From JBHGXV01 sp041920505 (GTDB taxonomy: Bacteria > Bacillota > Bacilli > Brevibacillales > Brevibacillaceae): a stretch of 64,000 bases of DNA. Below are positions 8,435-18,453 of this stretch, in pieces. The translations under genes and the position numbers were made by a program. Position 1 is the first letter of the stretch; each line of letters begins with the position of its first letter. The notes below the pieces were generated by a model. The model was not told the DNA's origin. It saw only the letters and a list, made by a program, of their open reading frames with translations, and searched no databases. Where the stretch lies: NCBI GenBank assembly GCA_041920505.1, contig JBHGXV010000014.1:43264-107263 (forward strand), written 5' to 3'.

Positions 8435-9316
8435 GTGCTTAAAGACTTTTTTGGTAAAAAGCGAAAGTTCGCCACCGTGCCCACGGAGACGCTGGGACGT
8501 GTGCCCTCCTTAGAACCTAAAGAAGTTCCGGAAGGTCTCATGCATAAATGCTCCCATTGCGGGACGATCCACTACAAGAAAGACCTGGAGAAAAATCTGC
8601 GCGTTTGCCGAGGCTGCCAGTACCACTTTACGATGACGGCTCCGGAGCGCATCCAGTCGCTGCTGGACGACGGGCAGTTGACGGAGGAGTTCGACGCCGA
8701 CATGATCTCCGCCAATCCGCTCGACTTTCCCGGCTATCCGGAAAAGCTCGAACAGGACATGAGCTCCACCAATTTGAACGAAGCGGTCATCACCGGCGAG
8801 GGATTGCTGGGCGGCATTCCGGTCGTCATCGGGGTGATGGATGCCCGGTTTCGCATGGGCAGCATGGGGTCCGTCGTCGGGGAGAAAATCACTCGCGCCA
8901 TCGAACGAGCGATCGAACGGAAGCGGCCGTTGATTCTGTTTTCCGCTTCAGGCGGCGCCCGCATGCAGGAAGGGGTCCTCAGCCTGATGCAGATGGCCAA
9001 GACCAGCGCCGCGCTGGAACGGCTGTCCCGCGAGCGGCTCTTGTTCATCTCCGTTTTGACCAACCCGACGACAGGCGGCGTTTCGGCCAGCTTCGCGTCG
9101 CTTGGCGACTACAACATCGCCGAACCGGGGGCGCTGATCGGCTTTGCCGGCCGGCGGATCATCGAGCAGACGATTCGCCAGGAGCTCCCGAAAGACTTCC
9201 AGACGGCCGAATTCCTGCTGAAACACGGCCAGCTCGACATGGTCGTGCACCGCAAGGACATGCGCGAGGTACTCAGCAAGCTGGTGGAAATGCACACGAG
9301 CCGGGAGGGAGTGTAA
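8435..9316 (+). CDS. accD: Acetyl-CoA carboxylase carboxyltransferase subunit beta
   Basis: Beta half of the carboxyltransferase that moves CO2 from biotin carboxyl carrier protein to acetyl-CoA, forming malonyl-CoA for fatty-acid synthesis. A four-cysteine zinc ribbon is visible at Cys39, Cys42, Cys58 and Cys61, followed by the crotonase-like carboxyltransferase domain with the SASGGARMQEG segment. The 293-residue length is typical. GTG start with GAGGTG upstream. The stop codon abuts the accA ATG (0 nt gap), consistent with equal synthesis of the two subunits. Confidence 0.95.
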   Translation: MLKDFFGKKRKFATVPTETLGRVPSLEPKEVPEGLMHKCSHCGTIHYKKDLEKNLRVCRGCQYHFTMTAPERIQSLLDDGQLTEEFDADMISANPLDFPGYPEKLEQDMSSTNLNEAVITGEGLLGGIPVVIGVMDARFRMGSMGSVVGEKITRAIERAIERKRPLILFSASGGARMQEGVLSLMQMAKTSAALERLSRERLLFISVLTNPTTGGVSASFASLGDYNIAEPGALIGFAGRRIIEQTIRQELPKDFQTAEFLLKHGQLDMVVHRKDMREVLSKLVEMHTSREGV

Positions 9317-10273
9317 ATGGCGGGCGAACTGCCTTTTGAAAAACCGCTTGTCGAATTGCAAGACAAGATCAAAGAATTGCGTAAATTCACGGAGGAGAAG
9401 GGCATCGACTTCTCCGAAGAGGTGGCCCGCCTGGAGCAGAAAGCGAAAGATCTGGCCGAGCAAATCTACGGCCAACTGACGCCGTGGCAGCGGGTGCAGA
9501 TCGCCCGCCATCCGGAGCGGCCGACCACGCTCGACTACATCCAGCGGATTTTTACCGACTTTATGGAACTGCACGGCGACCGTCTGTACGGCGACGACCC
9601 GGCGATTGTCGGCGGTATCGCCAAACTGGACGGGCGGCCGGTCACGGTGATCGGCCACCAGAAAGGCAAGGACACCAAGGACAACATCAACCGCAACTTC
9701 GGCATGCCCCATCCCGAGGGCTACCGCAAGGCCCTGCGGCTGATGCAGCAGGCGGACAAGTTCGGCCGTCCGATCATCTGCTTCATCAACACGTCGGGGG
9801 CCTATCCCGGCCAAGCGGCGGAAGAGCGCGGCCAAAGCGAAGCGATCGCCCGCAACCTGCGGGAAATGGCCGGTTTCGGCGTGCCGATCCTCTGCGTCGT
9901 CACCGGCGAGGGCGGCAGCGGCGGCGCGTTGGCGATCGGCGTGGGCAACCGCGTCTACATGCTGGAAAACTCCGTGTACTCCGTCATTTCGCCGGAGGGC
10001 GCGGCGGCGCTTTTGTGGAAAGATTCCAGTCTGGCCTTGCGCGCGGCCGAATCGATGAAAATCACCGCGTCCGACCTGCTTGCGCTGGGCGTGATCGACG
10101 GCATTATCGCCGAACCGTTCGGCGGTGCCCACCGCGACGTGCAACTGCAGGCCGAGCTCGTCAAACAAACGCTGTTGGACGGATTGAAACAGTTGGACGG
10201 GATGAGCCGGGAGGAACTGATACAGGATCGCTACAACAAGTTCAAACAGATCGGAGCATACGCTTCTCTGTAA
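9317..10273 (+). CDS. accA: Acetyl-CoA carboxylase carboxyltransferase subunit alpha
   Basis: Alpha subunit (318 residues) that pairs with AccD in the carboxyltransferase heterotetramer. Visible features are the N-terminal helical region (about 1-80), the Gly-rich carboxybiotin site (GEGGSGGALAIG, about 197-208) and SPEGAAALLWKD (about 230). The start is fixed by contact with the accD stop codon and a GGGAGGGAG site. The operon ends in a strong terminator that overlaps the accA stop codon. Confidence 0.95.
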   Translation: MAGELPFEKPLVELQDKIKELRKFTEEKGIDFSEEVARLEQKAKDLAEQIYGQLTPWQRVQIARHPERPTTLDYIQRIFTDFMELHGDRLYGDDPAIVGGIAKLDGRPVTVIGHQKGKDTKDNINRNFGMPHPEGYRKALRLMQQADKFGRPIICFINTSGAYPGQAAEERGQSEAIARNLREMAGFGVPILCVVTGEGGSGGALAIGVGNRVYMLENSVYSVISPEGAAALLWKDSSLALRAAESMKITASDLLALGVIDGIIAEPFGGAHRDVQLQAELVKQTLLDGLKQLDGMSREELIQDRYNKFKQIGAYASL

Positions 10274-10292
10274 CAGGAGAAGCGTATTTTTT
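10258..10292 (+). terminator. accDA terminator
   Basis: An 11-bp perfect stem (ATACGCTTCTC with GAGAAGCGTAT) followed by five T. The accA stop codon sits in the loop. Confidence 0.8.
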
Positions 10293-10543
10293 CGCTTTTT
10301 TCGGCGCGGGAAATCTGCTACAATCGTAGAAGCATCAAGGGTTTTGGCAATTTTGAAAAAGTATGTCACATTTGCGATGATTGGTATAACAGATAGAAAA
10401 CCATGACTATAACAGTGTGTAACAGAACGGAATTGGTCCATACGGATTAGCCGATTCTGGCAAACCGGCGCCTGCTGGTTAGGGAAAGACTATACCCATA
10501 AAAAACGACACACAGGGAGAACAAGGAAGAAGGAGTGAGTGGG

Positions 10544-11503
10544 ATGAAAAAAATCGCTGTACTGACAAGTGGAGGGGACGCTCCCGGGATGAACGCCGCC
10601 GTCCGCGCCGTCGTTCGCCGCGCGTTTTTTCACGGCGTGCAGGTGTACGGGGTGTACCACGGCTACACGGGGCTGATCAAAGGGGATATCAAGGAGATGA
10701 CGCTGGGCTCTGTCGGCGACATCATTCACCGGGGCGGCACCATTCTGTATACCGCGCGCAGCGAGGAGTTCAAGACTGAGGCAGGACAACAAAAAGCCGT
10801 CGAGCAACTGCGTAAGCACCAGATCGACGGGCTGATCGTTATCGGCGGCGACGGGTCGTTTCGAGGGGCCCAAAAGCTGACGCGGCACGGCTTCCCGACG
10901 ATCGGCGTGCCCGGCACCATCGACAACGACATTCCGTGCACCGATTTTACCATCGGTTTTGACACGGCGCTGAACACGGTGGTGGAAGCGATTGACAAGA
11001 TTCGCGACACGGCCACCTCGCACGAACGCACCTACATCATCGAGGTCATGGGACGCGACGCCGGCGATCTGGCCCTGTGGTCCGGACTGGCCGCCGGCGC
11101 CGAGTCGATCATCATCCCCGAAGCCGAGCAGGATATGGACGACATCATCGAGCGCTTGCACGCCGGTCACCGCCGGGGCAAGAAGCACTCGATCATCATC
11201 GTCGCCGAAGGAGTGGGCAGAGCGGCCGACTACGCCGACGTCATCAAAGAGCGCACCGGCTGGGAGACGCGCGTCACGGTGCTTGGCCACATCCAGCGCG
11301 GCGGGTCGCCGACGGCGTTTGACCGCATGCTGGCAAGCCGGATGGGCGCGGCGGCGGTCGATCTGTTGCTCGAAGGCAAGGCGGACCGGATGGTCGGCAT
11401 CCAGAACAACCGGATCGTCGACGTCGACTTCGACGAAGCTCTGGCGCAGAAGCACGAACTGGATTTGTCCGTCTACCAGCTCGCCCGTACGCTCTCGATT
11501 TGA
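10544..11503 (+). CDS. pfkA: ATP-dependent 6-phosphofructokinase
   Basis: Commits fructose 6-phosphate to glycolysis by ATP-dependent phosphorylation to fructose 1,6-bisphosphate. Family signatures: GGDAPGMNA (ATP site, about 11-19), RGGTILYTAR, TIDNDIP with the catalytic aspartates (about 125-131), and MGRDAGDLA. ATG 10544 gives 319 residues, the usual bacterial length, with AAGGAG 8 nt upstream; GTG 10535 overlaps the binding site and is less likely. pyk follows after 37 nt, the standard Bacillales pfkA-pyk operon. The leader of about 250 nt from the accA terminator holds no gene, and a TACAAT at 10318 is a weak promoter candidate. Confidence 0.95.
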   Translation: MKKIAVLTSGGDAPGMNAAVRAVVRRAFFHGVQVYGVYHGYTGLIKGDIKEMTLGSVGDIIHRGGTILYTARSEEFKTEAGQQKAVEQLRKHQIDGLIVIGGDGSFRGAQKLTRHGFPTIGVPGTIDNDIPCTDFTIGFDTALNTVVEAIDKIRDTATSHERTYIIEVMGRDAGDLALWSGLAAGAESIIIPEAEQDMDDIIERLHAGHRRGKKHSIIIVAEGVGRAADYADVIKERTGWETRVTVLGHIQRGGSPTAFDRMLASRMGAAAVDLLLEGKADRMVGIQNNRIVDVDFDEALAQKHELDLSVYQLARTLSI

Positions 11504-11540
11504 CTACACCACAGGTATTTGCGCTTAGGAGGGACCCGTT

Positions 11541-13295
11541 TTGTTACGTAAGGCGAAAATCGTATGCACCATCGGACCGGCGAGCGAGTCGGTCGAAACC
11601 CTGAAACGGCTGATCCAGGCCGGCATGAACGTCGCCCGGCTCAACTTTTCCCACGGCTCCCACGAAGAACACGCGGCACGGATCGCCAATATCCGCCGGG
11701 CTGCCGCAGACACCGGCAAACATGTGGCCATTCTGCTGGACACCAAAGGGCCGGAGATTCGCACCGGCACGCTGGCTGCGGAATCTGTGGAGCTGATCGA
11801 AGGAAACACGATTGTGCTGACGACAAAGGAGGTTGCCGGTACCGCCGAGCGCGTTTCCATCACCTATCCGGACTTGCCCCGCGACGTTCGCGTCGGCGGC
11901 ACGATCCTGATTGACGACGGGCTGATCGGGCTTAGCGTGGAACGGATTGAAGGATCGGAGATCATTTGCCGGATCAAAAACGGCGGCACGCTGAAAAGCA
12001 AAAAAGGCGTCAACGTGCCCGGCGTGAAGATCAATCTGCCGGGGATTACGGAAAAGGACGCCCAGGACATCGAGTTTGGCATCAGGCAAAACGTGGACTT
12101 CATCGCCGCTTCGTTCGTCCGCAAGGCGTCCGACATTCTGGAAATCCGCGAAATCCTGGAACGGCACCGCGCTTCGATCGACATCATCGCCAAGATCGAG
12201 AACCAGGAAGGCGTCGACAATGTGGACGAGATTCTCGCCGTCGCCGACGGGTTGATGGTGGCGCGCGGCGATCTGGGCGTGGAAATCCCTGTGGAGGAAG
12301 TGCCGCTCGTACAGAAACGGCTGATCGACAAGTGCAACGAGCGGGGAAAACCGGTGATTACCGCCACGCAGATGCTGGATTCGATGCAGCGCAATCCGCG
12401 TCCGACCCGGGCCGAAGCGAGCGACGTCGCCAACGCGATCTTTGACGGCACGGACGCGATCATGCTCTCCGGGGAGACGGCGGCCGGGAAATATCCGGTC
12501 GAGTCGGTCGAGACGATGAACCGGATCGCGATGCGTGCCGAGCAGGAGCTCAACTACCGGGAGATTCTCAACACACAGTCGCTGCGCCATCAGATGACGA
12601 TCACCGACGCGATCGGCCAGGCCGTGGCCAACGCCGCGCTCGACCTGGATGCGGCGGCGATCATCACCGCCACCGAGAGCGGCCACACCGCGCGGATGGT
12701 GGCGAAGTACCGGCCGAAAGCGCCGATCATCGCGGTAACTCCGCACGAAAAAGTGATGCGCCGTCTCGCGCTGGTCAACGGGGTCTATCCGGTGCTGGCC
12801 GAAGCGGCGGAGACGACCGACGAGATGCTGGAGACGTCCGTGCGCGCCTCGCTGGACTTTGGCCTGGTGCGCCACGGCGATCTGGTGATCATCACCGCCG
12901 GAGTGCCCGTGCGCGAAACCGGAACGACCAACCTGATGAAGATCCATGTGATCGGCGACATCATCGCCAAGGGACAAGGGATTGGCCGCAACGTGGTGAC
13001 CGGCAAAATCGTCGTGGCCCGTTCCGCCGCCGAGGCGCTGGAAAAAGTGGACAGCGATTCCGTGCTGGTGACCATCGGCACCGATTCCGACATGATTGAG
13101 GCGTTCCGGCGGGCGAAAGCGGTCATCACCGAAGAGGGCGGGCTGACCTCGCATGCCGCGATCGTCGGCCTCAACCTGAACGTTCCTGTCATCGTCGGCG
13201 TCCACCGCGCCACCGAAGTGCTCAAGGAAGGCCAGATTGTCACGGTCGATTCCGAGCGGGGGCATATTTACACCGGCCTCACCCGGGTGTTGTAG
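11541..13295 (+). CDS. pyk: Pyruvate kinase with C-terminal PEP-utilising domain
   Basis: Transfers phosphate from phosphoenolpyruvate to ADP, giving pyruvate and ATP. The 584-residue form carries the barrel and B domains (about 1-340), the C domain (about 350-470) and the extra C-terminal domain found in Bacillus enzymes, marked by the GGLTSHAAIVG phosphohistidine-like motif near residue 533. MVARGDLGVEIP and ITATQMLDSM are the family signatures. TTG start at 11541 with TAGGAGGG 8 nt upstream. A hairpin terminator follows. Confidence 0.95.
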   Translation: MLRKAKIVCTIGPASESVETLKRLIQAGMNVARLNFSHGSHEEHAARIANIRRAAADTGKHVAILLDTKGPEIRTGTLAAESVELIEGNTIVLTTKEVAGTAERVSITYPDLPRDVRVGGTILIDDGLIGLSVERIEGSEIICRIKNGGTLKSKKGVNVPGVKINLPGITEKDAQDIEFGIRQNVDFIAASFVRKASDILEIREILERHRASIDIIAKIENQEGVDNVDEILAVADGLMVARGDLGVEIPVEEVPLVQKRLIDKCNERGKPVITATQMLDSMQRNPRPTRAEASDVANAIFDGTDAIMLSGETAAGKYPVESVETMNRIAMRAEQELNYREILNTQSLRHQMTITDAIGQAVANAALDLDAAAIITATESGHTARMVAKYRPKAPIIAVTPHEKVMRRLALVNGVYPVLAEAAETTDEMLETSVRASLDFGLVRHGDLVIITAGVPVRETGTTNLMKIHVIGDIIAKGQGIGRNVVTGKIVVARSAAEALEKVDSDSVLVTIGTDSDMIEAFRRAKAVITEEGGLTSHAAIVGLNLNVPVIVGVHRATEVLKEGQIVTVDSERGHIYTGLTRVL

Positions 13296-13317
13296 CCAAG
13301 AGTATCGAGAGAAGCAA

Positions 13318-13345
13318 GAAGGTCAGGTGCGCCTGGCCTTCTTTT
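13318..13345 (+). terminator. pyk terminator
   Basis: A ten-base-pair stem (GAAGGTCAGG with CCTGGCCTTC, one G-U pair), a four-base loop and a T tract. Confidence 0.7.
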
Positions 13346-13425
13346 CCATCTCTTTCCTGTCTTCGGTTGCTCATCTCCGTTATGGTACAATAAAAAGAGC
13401 AGAAAAGGGAAAAGGAGAGACATAC

Positions 13426-13902
13426 GTGAGTGCACCCTTCTATCGAACGACCCGATTTCGGGTACGTTATGGGGAGACGGATCAAATGGGGGTCGTGTAC
13501 CACACGAACTACCTGAACTGGTTTGAGATCGGGAGAACCGAACTGATTCGCGAAGCCGGCTTTTCGTATCGCGAACTGGAGGAGAGGGGCGTGCTGCTCC
13601 CGGTCACCGATGCGGCGATTTCGTTCAAGCACCCGGCTCGCTACGACGACATCGTCGAGGTGCGCACCCGGATCGAGCAGTTAAGCCCCTTGCGGCTTGA
13701 TTTTGCCTATGAGATTCGCCGCGTCCCGGACGAGTTGCTCCTGGTTTCCGGCGCCACCAGGCATGTGTTTACCAGCCGGGAGTTGAAACCGCTGCGCCTG
13801 CCCAGATTGCTTCCCGACTTGTACGCCTGGCTGGAAGCGGAGTATGCCCGTGCGGCGGCTTGTGGGGAAGGCGGGGATCATCACTCTTCGGATAGGGCGT
13901 GA
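13426..13902 (+). CDS. Acyl-CoA thioesterase, hotdog fold (YbgC/4HBT type)
   Basis: A 158-residue single-hotdog thioesterase. Residues about 5-30 contain the 4-hydroxybenzoyl-CoA thioesterase signature (RYGETDQMGVVYHTNY), in which the aspartate is catalytic, so hydrolysis of an acyl-CoA is predicted; the substrate is unknown. GTG start with AAGGAGAG upstream. TACAAT at 13386-13391 is a possible -10 box. The fxsA-like gene follows 6 nt after the stop, so the two are probably cotranscribed. Confidence 0.85.
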   Translation: MSAPFYRTTRFRVRYGETDQMGVVYHTNYLNWFEIGRTELIREAGFSYRELEERGVLLPVTDAAISFKHPARYDDIVEVRTRIEQLSPLRLDFAYEIRRVPDELLLVSGATRHVFTSRELKPLRLPRLLPDLYAWLEAEYARAAACGEGGDHHSSDRA

Positions 13903-13908
13903 TTCGCG

Positions 13909-14304
13909 ATGTTCCGCATTCTTGTTTTGCTGTTTTTGATCGTTCCGGTGATTGAGTTGTGGGGGCTGATTTCCGTCGGCAAGCTGATCGGTCCGTGGTA
14001 TACCGTCCTGCTGGTGATCGCAAGCGGCGTCATCGGCGCGTGGCTGGCCAAGCAGCAAGGGCTTCAGGTGCTCCGGCTGGTGCAGGTTCAGTTGTCGCGC
14101 GGCCAGATGCCGACCGACGCGCTGCTTGACGGGGTGCTGATCCTCGTGGGGGCGGTGCTGTTGTTGACGCCGGGCTTTTTCACCGACCTGATCGGATTTG
14201 TTTTTCTCGTCCCGTTCATCCGGGCCGTCGTCCGCCACTTTTTCAAACGGTGGCTGTGGTCGATGGTCAGGACAGGCCGCATCACCTTCTGGTTTCGGCG
14301 CTAG
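13909..14304 (+). CDS. fxsA: FxsA-family membrane protein
   Basis: A 131-residue integral membrane protein. FxsA in E. coli was named for suppressing phage exclusion when overproduced; its normal role is unclear. Three or four hydrophobic segments are visible (about residues 1-18, 25-48 and 75-105, with LLLTPGFFTDLIGF typical of the family), followed by a basic tail. It is immediately downstream of the thioesterase gene and converges with ytvI. Confidence 0.85.
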   Translation: MFRILVLLFLIVPVIELWGLISVGKLIGPWYTVLLVIASGVIGAWLAKQQGLQVLRLVQVQLSRGQMPTDALLDGVLILVGAVLLLTPGFFTDLIGFVFLVPFIRAVVRHFFKRWLWSMVRTGRITFWFRR

Positions 14305-14334
14305 TGGAGCATGCCGACACGCAGGCAAAAAACT

Positions 14335-14369
14335 AGCCAACGCAGCGGCTCACGGCTGTTGCGTTGGCT
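14335..14369. terminator. Bidirectional terminator between fxsA and ytvI
   Basis: AGCCAACGCA pairs with TGCGTTGGCT. On the minus strand the stem is followed by AGTTTTTT, giving a good terminator for ytvI; in the plus direction the T tract is weak. Confidence 0.65.
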
Positions 14370-15489
14370 TTCCGACGATATAGGTCCAGATGTCGCGGAA
14401 GACGTCCGCCTTGATCAACGCGTTGATCACCACCAGGCTGACGGGTCCGACGATCAGGCCGAGGAACCCGAACAGCTTCAGCCCGACGAACAGGGCGATC
14501 AGTGTCAACAACGGGTCCAGCCCGACGTTGTCGGCCACCAGCTTCGGCTCGACGATCTGGCGGAAAATCACCACCACGGCGTACAGGACGGACAAGCCGA
14601 TCACCAGGCCATACTGGCCTTTGAAAAACGCGTAGACGATCCACGGAACGAAAACCGTGCCGGTCCCCAGATACGGCATTAGGTCGACCAGACCGGTCAA
14701 CAGCCCGATGGTCACGGCGTACTCCACCCGCAGGATCAACAGCCCGATCATGACGATCGCCGCCGTGAGCGAAATCAGGGTCAACTGCGCCTTGACGAAG
14801 CCGAACAGGGCGTTGCGCAGGTCGACGACGATCTGGTCGAGCCGCCGGTTGACGCCGCGCGGCAGCACACGGCGGAAGCGCGCCTCCCAGCGGTAGAAGT
14901 CCTTGCTGATGAAAAACGCGCCCAACAGCGAAATGATGAGCACCGTTGCCAGGCTGGGCAGGGTCGCGATCAAGGTGTACAGTTCGTTGAGCAGCGTCAG
15001 GACAAAGGTCTGGCCTGCTTCCGTCACCGAGCGCAGGGCGTTGGTCACGTTGGTGTCAATCGTCGTCTGATAGCTTTTGTCCAGTTGGGTGTAGAAAAAC
15101 AACAGCCGGTTGTACAACCCTGTCACCACGTCCTGGGAGATCGTCCGTGACAAGTAATTGGTCAGTTCGCTGATAAAGTGGGGCAGCCGGGTAATCAGTT
15201 CCCCCAGCTCAACGGCCGTCTTGGCGATGATCAGTGTCAACGCTCCGCCGATCAGGGCGAGCAAGAGGACCATCATCAGGAGGACGGAAAGCCAGCGGGG
15301 GAGCCGTGCCCGTTTGCACAAGTAGGTAACCGGACGGTTGATTGCCAATGCGACGAGTAAGGAGATCAGAAATGGGTAAAGTAAGGGTGTCAGGAACTGG
15401 ATCGCATAGATGGCGGCTGCCAGAAGCAGGGCCACCCAGACGAAACGGATGATTTGAAACAGGCGGATCTTCCAGTTTTCCAGCGTCAG
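14350..15489 (-). CDS. ytvI: YtvI-like sporulation membrane protein (AI-2E family)
   Basis: A polytopic membrane protein of the AI-2E exporter/YtvI group; YtvI is a sporulation-associated protein in Bacillus. About eight hydrophobic segments are visible, with the family-typical LVDLMPYLGTGTVFVPW and a C-terminal LFGFLGLIVGP region. The first hydrophobic segment is preceded by ENWKIRLFQIIRFVW, which is lost if GTG 15435 is used. The frame extends upstream to CTG 15489, placed 7 nt after a perfect AAGGAGG, while GTG 15435 has no binding site. I therefore propose a CTG start giving 379 residues. Transcribed opposite to its neighbours. Confidence 0.85.
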   Translation of the reverse strand: MTLENWKIRLFQIIRFVWVALLLAAAIYAIQFLTPLLYPFLISLLVALAINRPVTYLCKRARLPRWLSVLLMMVLLLALIGGALTLIIAKTAVELGELITRLPHFISELTNYLSRTISQDVVTGLYNRLLFFYTQLDKSYQTTIDTNVTNALRSVTEAGQTFVLTLLNELYTLIATLPSLATVLIISLLGAFFISKDFYRWEARFRRVLPRGVNRRLDQIVVDLRNALFGFVKAQLTLISLTAAIVMIGLLILRVEYAVTIGLLTGLVDLMPYLGTGTVFVPWIVYAFFKGQYGLVIGLSVLYAVVVIFRQIVEPKLVADNVGLDPLLTLIALFVGLKLFGFLGLIVGPVSLVVINALIKADVFRDIWTYIVGKPTQQP

Positions 15490-15908
15490 AACAAGTCCTC
15501 CTTTGTGCCGGGAGATGGTTCCTCACCGGTTTGTAACCCTTTTGTAACTATTATGCCGTAAGCTTTCCGTGTCAGGCAAGTTGCCGCTCCTTTTGCCGGA
15601 TTTGTCCATGAAATCTACAAATTTCATTCACAAACTCGTAAATTTCTTTTATAATGTTGTATAACGTTGTCGAATTATGAATCAAATCTTTCTTTTCATT
15701 GCCGTCTTAAAGAAGAAGCATGCTGCTCGTCGGCGCTTCCTTCTTTCCTTCGCGTGGGCGTCTCTCGCGTTCATCCGCACTTCCTAATCCCTGATGATGC
15801 ACTGAAAGATGCCTTCGCTCGTGCATTTGATGCAGAAATGGCGGTAAAAAGGAAGATAGCCTCATAATTAATAGAGAGACCACAATGACGGAAAAGGAGA
15901 GAAGTTCT
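15490..15908. other. Intergenic region between ytvI and citZ
   Basis: This 419-bp region carries divergent promoters. A minus-strand candidate for ytvI is TTGCCT-18-CATAAT (15579 down to 15550). A plus-strand promoter for citZ is listed separately. The citZ leader (about 250 nt) holds a 36-codon ATG frame at 15677-15787 without a ribosome binding site, which I do not accept as a gene. An ATAA-N10-TTAT pattern near 15661 resembles, but does not match, the ATAA-N7-TTAT spacing described for CcpC. Confidence 0.45.
15627..15655 (+). promoter_or_regulatory. citZ promoter
   Basis: TTCACA (15627-15632), 17 nt, TATAAT (15650-15655), within an AT-rich stretch. Confidence 0.6.
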
Positions 15909-17021
<1,113 letters not shown>

Positions 17022-17040
17022 CTGGATACGCTGTGAAGTC

Positions 17041-17068
17041 GGAACTACCACCTTTGCGTGGTAGTTCC
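17041..17068 (+). terminator. Strong hairpin between citZ and icd
   Basis: An 11-bp perfect stem, GGAACTACCAC with GTGGTAGTTCC, loop of 6. The T tract comes only 10 nt later, so it may act as a partial terminator or an RNA processing/stability element that sets the citZ to icd ratio. Confidence 0.55.
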
Positions 17069-17130
17069 CATTCGTCTGCTTTTTCACCCAATTTTCACCA
17101 TAATCACATACCAGTCTGGAGGGATTTCTT

Positions 17131-18414
17131 GTGTTCAAGAACTTGACCACGCCTGCGACAGGCCAAAAAATCACGGTTGACAACGGCAAACTGATCGTCC
17201 CCAACAACCCGATCATCCCGTTCATCGAAGGGGACGGTACGGGTCCAGACATTTGGAACGCCTCTGTCCGCGTTCTTGATGCCGCAGTGGAAAAAGCGTA
17301 CAAGGGAGAAAAGAAAATCGCCTGGTTTGAAGTGTATGCCGGCGAAAAAGCATACAACAAATTCGGCGAGTGGCTGCCGGAAGATACGCTGACGGCCGTT
17401 CGCGAATACCTGATCGCGATCAAAGGCCCGCTCACCACGCCGGTCGGCGGCGGTATCCGCTCGATCAACGTGGCGCTGCGCCAGGAGCTGGATCTGTACG
17501 CGTGCGTGCGTCCGGTCCGCTACTTCGAAGGCGTGCCGTCTCCGGTGAAACGCCCTGAACTGACGGATATGGTGATCTTCCGTGAAAATACGGAAGACAT
17601 CTACGCTGGTGTCGAATGGGCGGAAGGCACTCCGGAAGTGAAAAAAGTCATCGAATTCCTCCAGAAAGAAATGGGCGTGAAGAAGATCCGCTTCCCGGAA
17701 ACCTCCGGTATCGGCATCAAACCGGTATCCAAAGAGGGAACCGAGCGTCTGGTTCGCGCCGCGATCGAATACGCGCTGACCAACAAGCGCAAATCCGTCA
17801 CCTTGGTGCACAAAGGCAACATCATGAAGTTCACCGAAGGCGCGTTCAAAAACTGGGGGTACGCGCTCGCAGAGCGGGAGTACGGCGACAAGGTGTTCAC
17901 CTGGGCGCAATATGACCGCATCAAGGCCGAGGGCGGCGACGCTGACAAGGCGCAAAAAGAAGCGGAAGCGGCAGGCAAGCTGATCGTCAAGGACGTCATC
18001 GCCGACGCGTTCCTGCAACAAATCCTCACCCGTCCGGCCGAGTACGATGTCGTGGCCACGCTCAATCTGAACGGCGACTACATCTCCGATGCGCTGGCGG
18101 CCCAAGTGGGCGGTATCGGTATCGCCCCTGGCGCCAATATCAACTACCTGACCGGCCACGCCGTCTTCGAAGCGACTCACGGCACGGCTCCGAAATACGC
18201 CGGTCTGGACAAGGTTAACCCGTCTTCCGTCATCCTTTCCGGGGAAATGATGCTCCGTCACCTGGGCTGGAACGAAGCGGCCGACCTGATCATCAAGGCA
18301 ATGGAAAAAACCATCTCCGCCAAAACGGTCACTTACGACTTCGCTCGTCTGATGGAAGGCGCTACTGAACTGAAGTGCTCCGAGTTCGGCGACGCCCTGA
18401 TCAAAAACATGTAA
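17131..18414 (+). CDS. icd: NADP-dependent isocitrate dehydrogenase
   Basis: Oxidises isocitrate to 2-oxoglutarate with NADP. 427 residues. Visible family segments include FIEGDGTGPDIW near the N-terminus, TTPVGGGIRSIN around residue 105 with the substrate-site serine, RENTEDIYAG, and ATHGTAPKYAG in the cofactor-binding part. GTG start with TGGAGGG upstream. It lies between citZ and mdh; the gap to the mdh start is 39 nt. Confidence 0.95.
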   Translation: MFKNLTTPATGQKITVDNGKLIVPNNPIIPFIEGDGTGPDIWNASVRVLDAAVEKAYKGEKKIAWFEVYAGEKAYNKFGEWLPEDTLTAVREYLIAIKGPLTTPVGGGIRSINVALRQELDLYACVRPVRYFEGVPSPVKRPELTDMVIFRENTEDIYAGVEWAEGTPEVKKVIEFLQKEMGVKKIRFPETSGIGIKPVSKEGTERLVRAAIEYALTNKRKSVTLVHKGNIMKFTEGAFKNWGYALAEREYGDKVFTWAQYDRIKAEGGDADKAQKEAEAAGKLIVKDVIADAFLQQILTRPAEYDVVATLNLNGDYISDALAAQVGGIGIAPGANINYLTGHAVFEATHGTAPKYAGLDKVNPSSVILSGEMMLRHLGWNEAADLIIKAMEKTISAKTVTYDFARLMEGATELKCSEFGDALIKNM

Positions 18415-18453
18415 GCTGTGGCACCTGATTACAATGAAATGGAGGGATATACC

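Noticed and set aside
15677..15787. 36-codon frame in the citZ leader
   Set aside because: No ribosome binding site and no recognisable protein character; more likely leader RNA.
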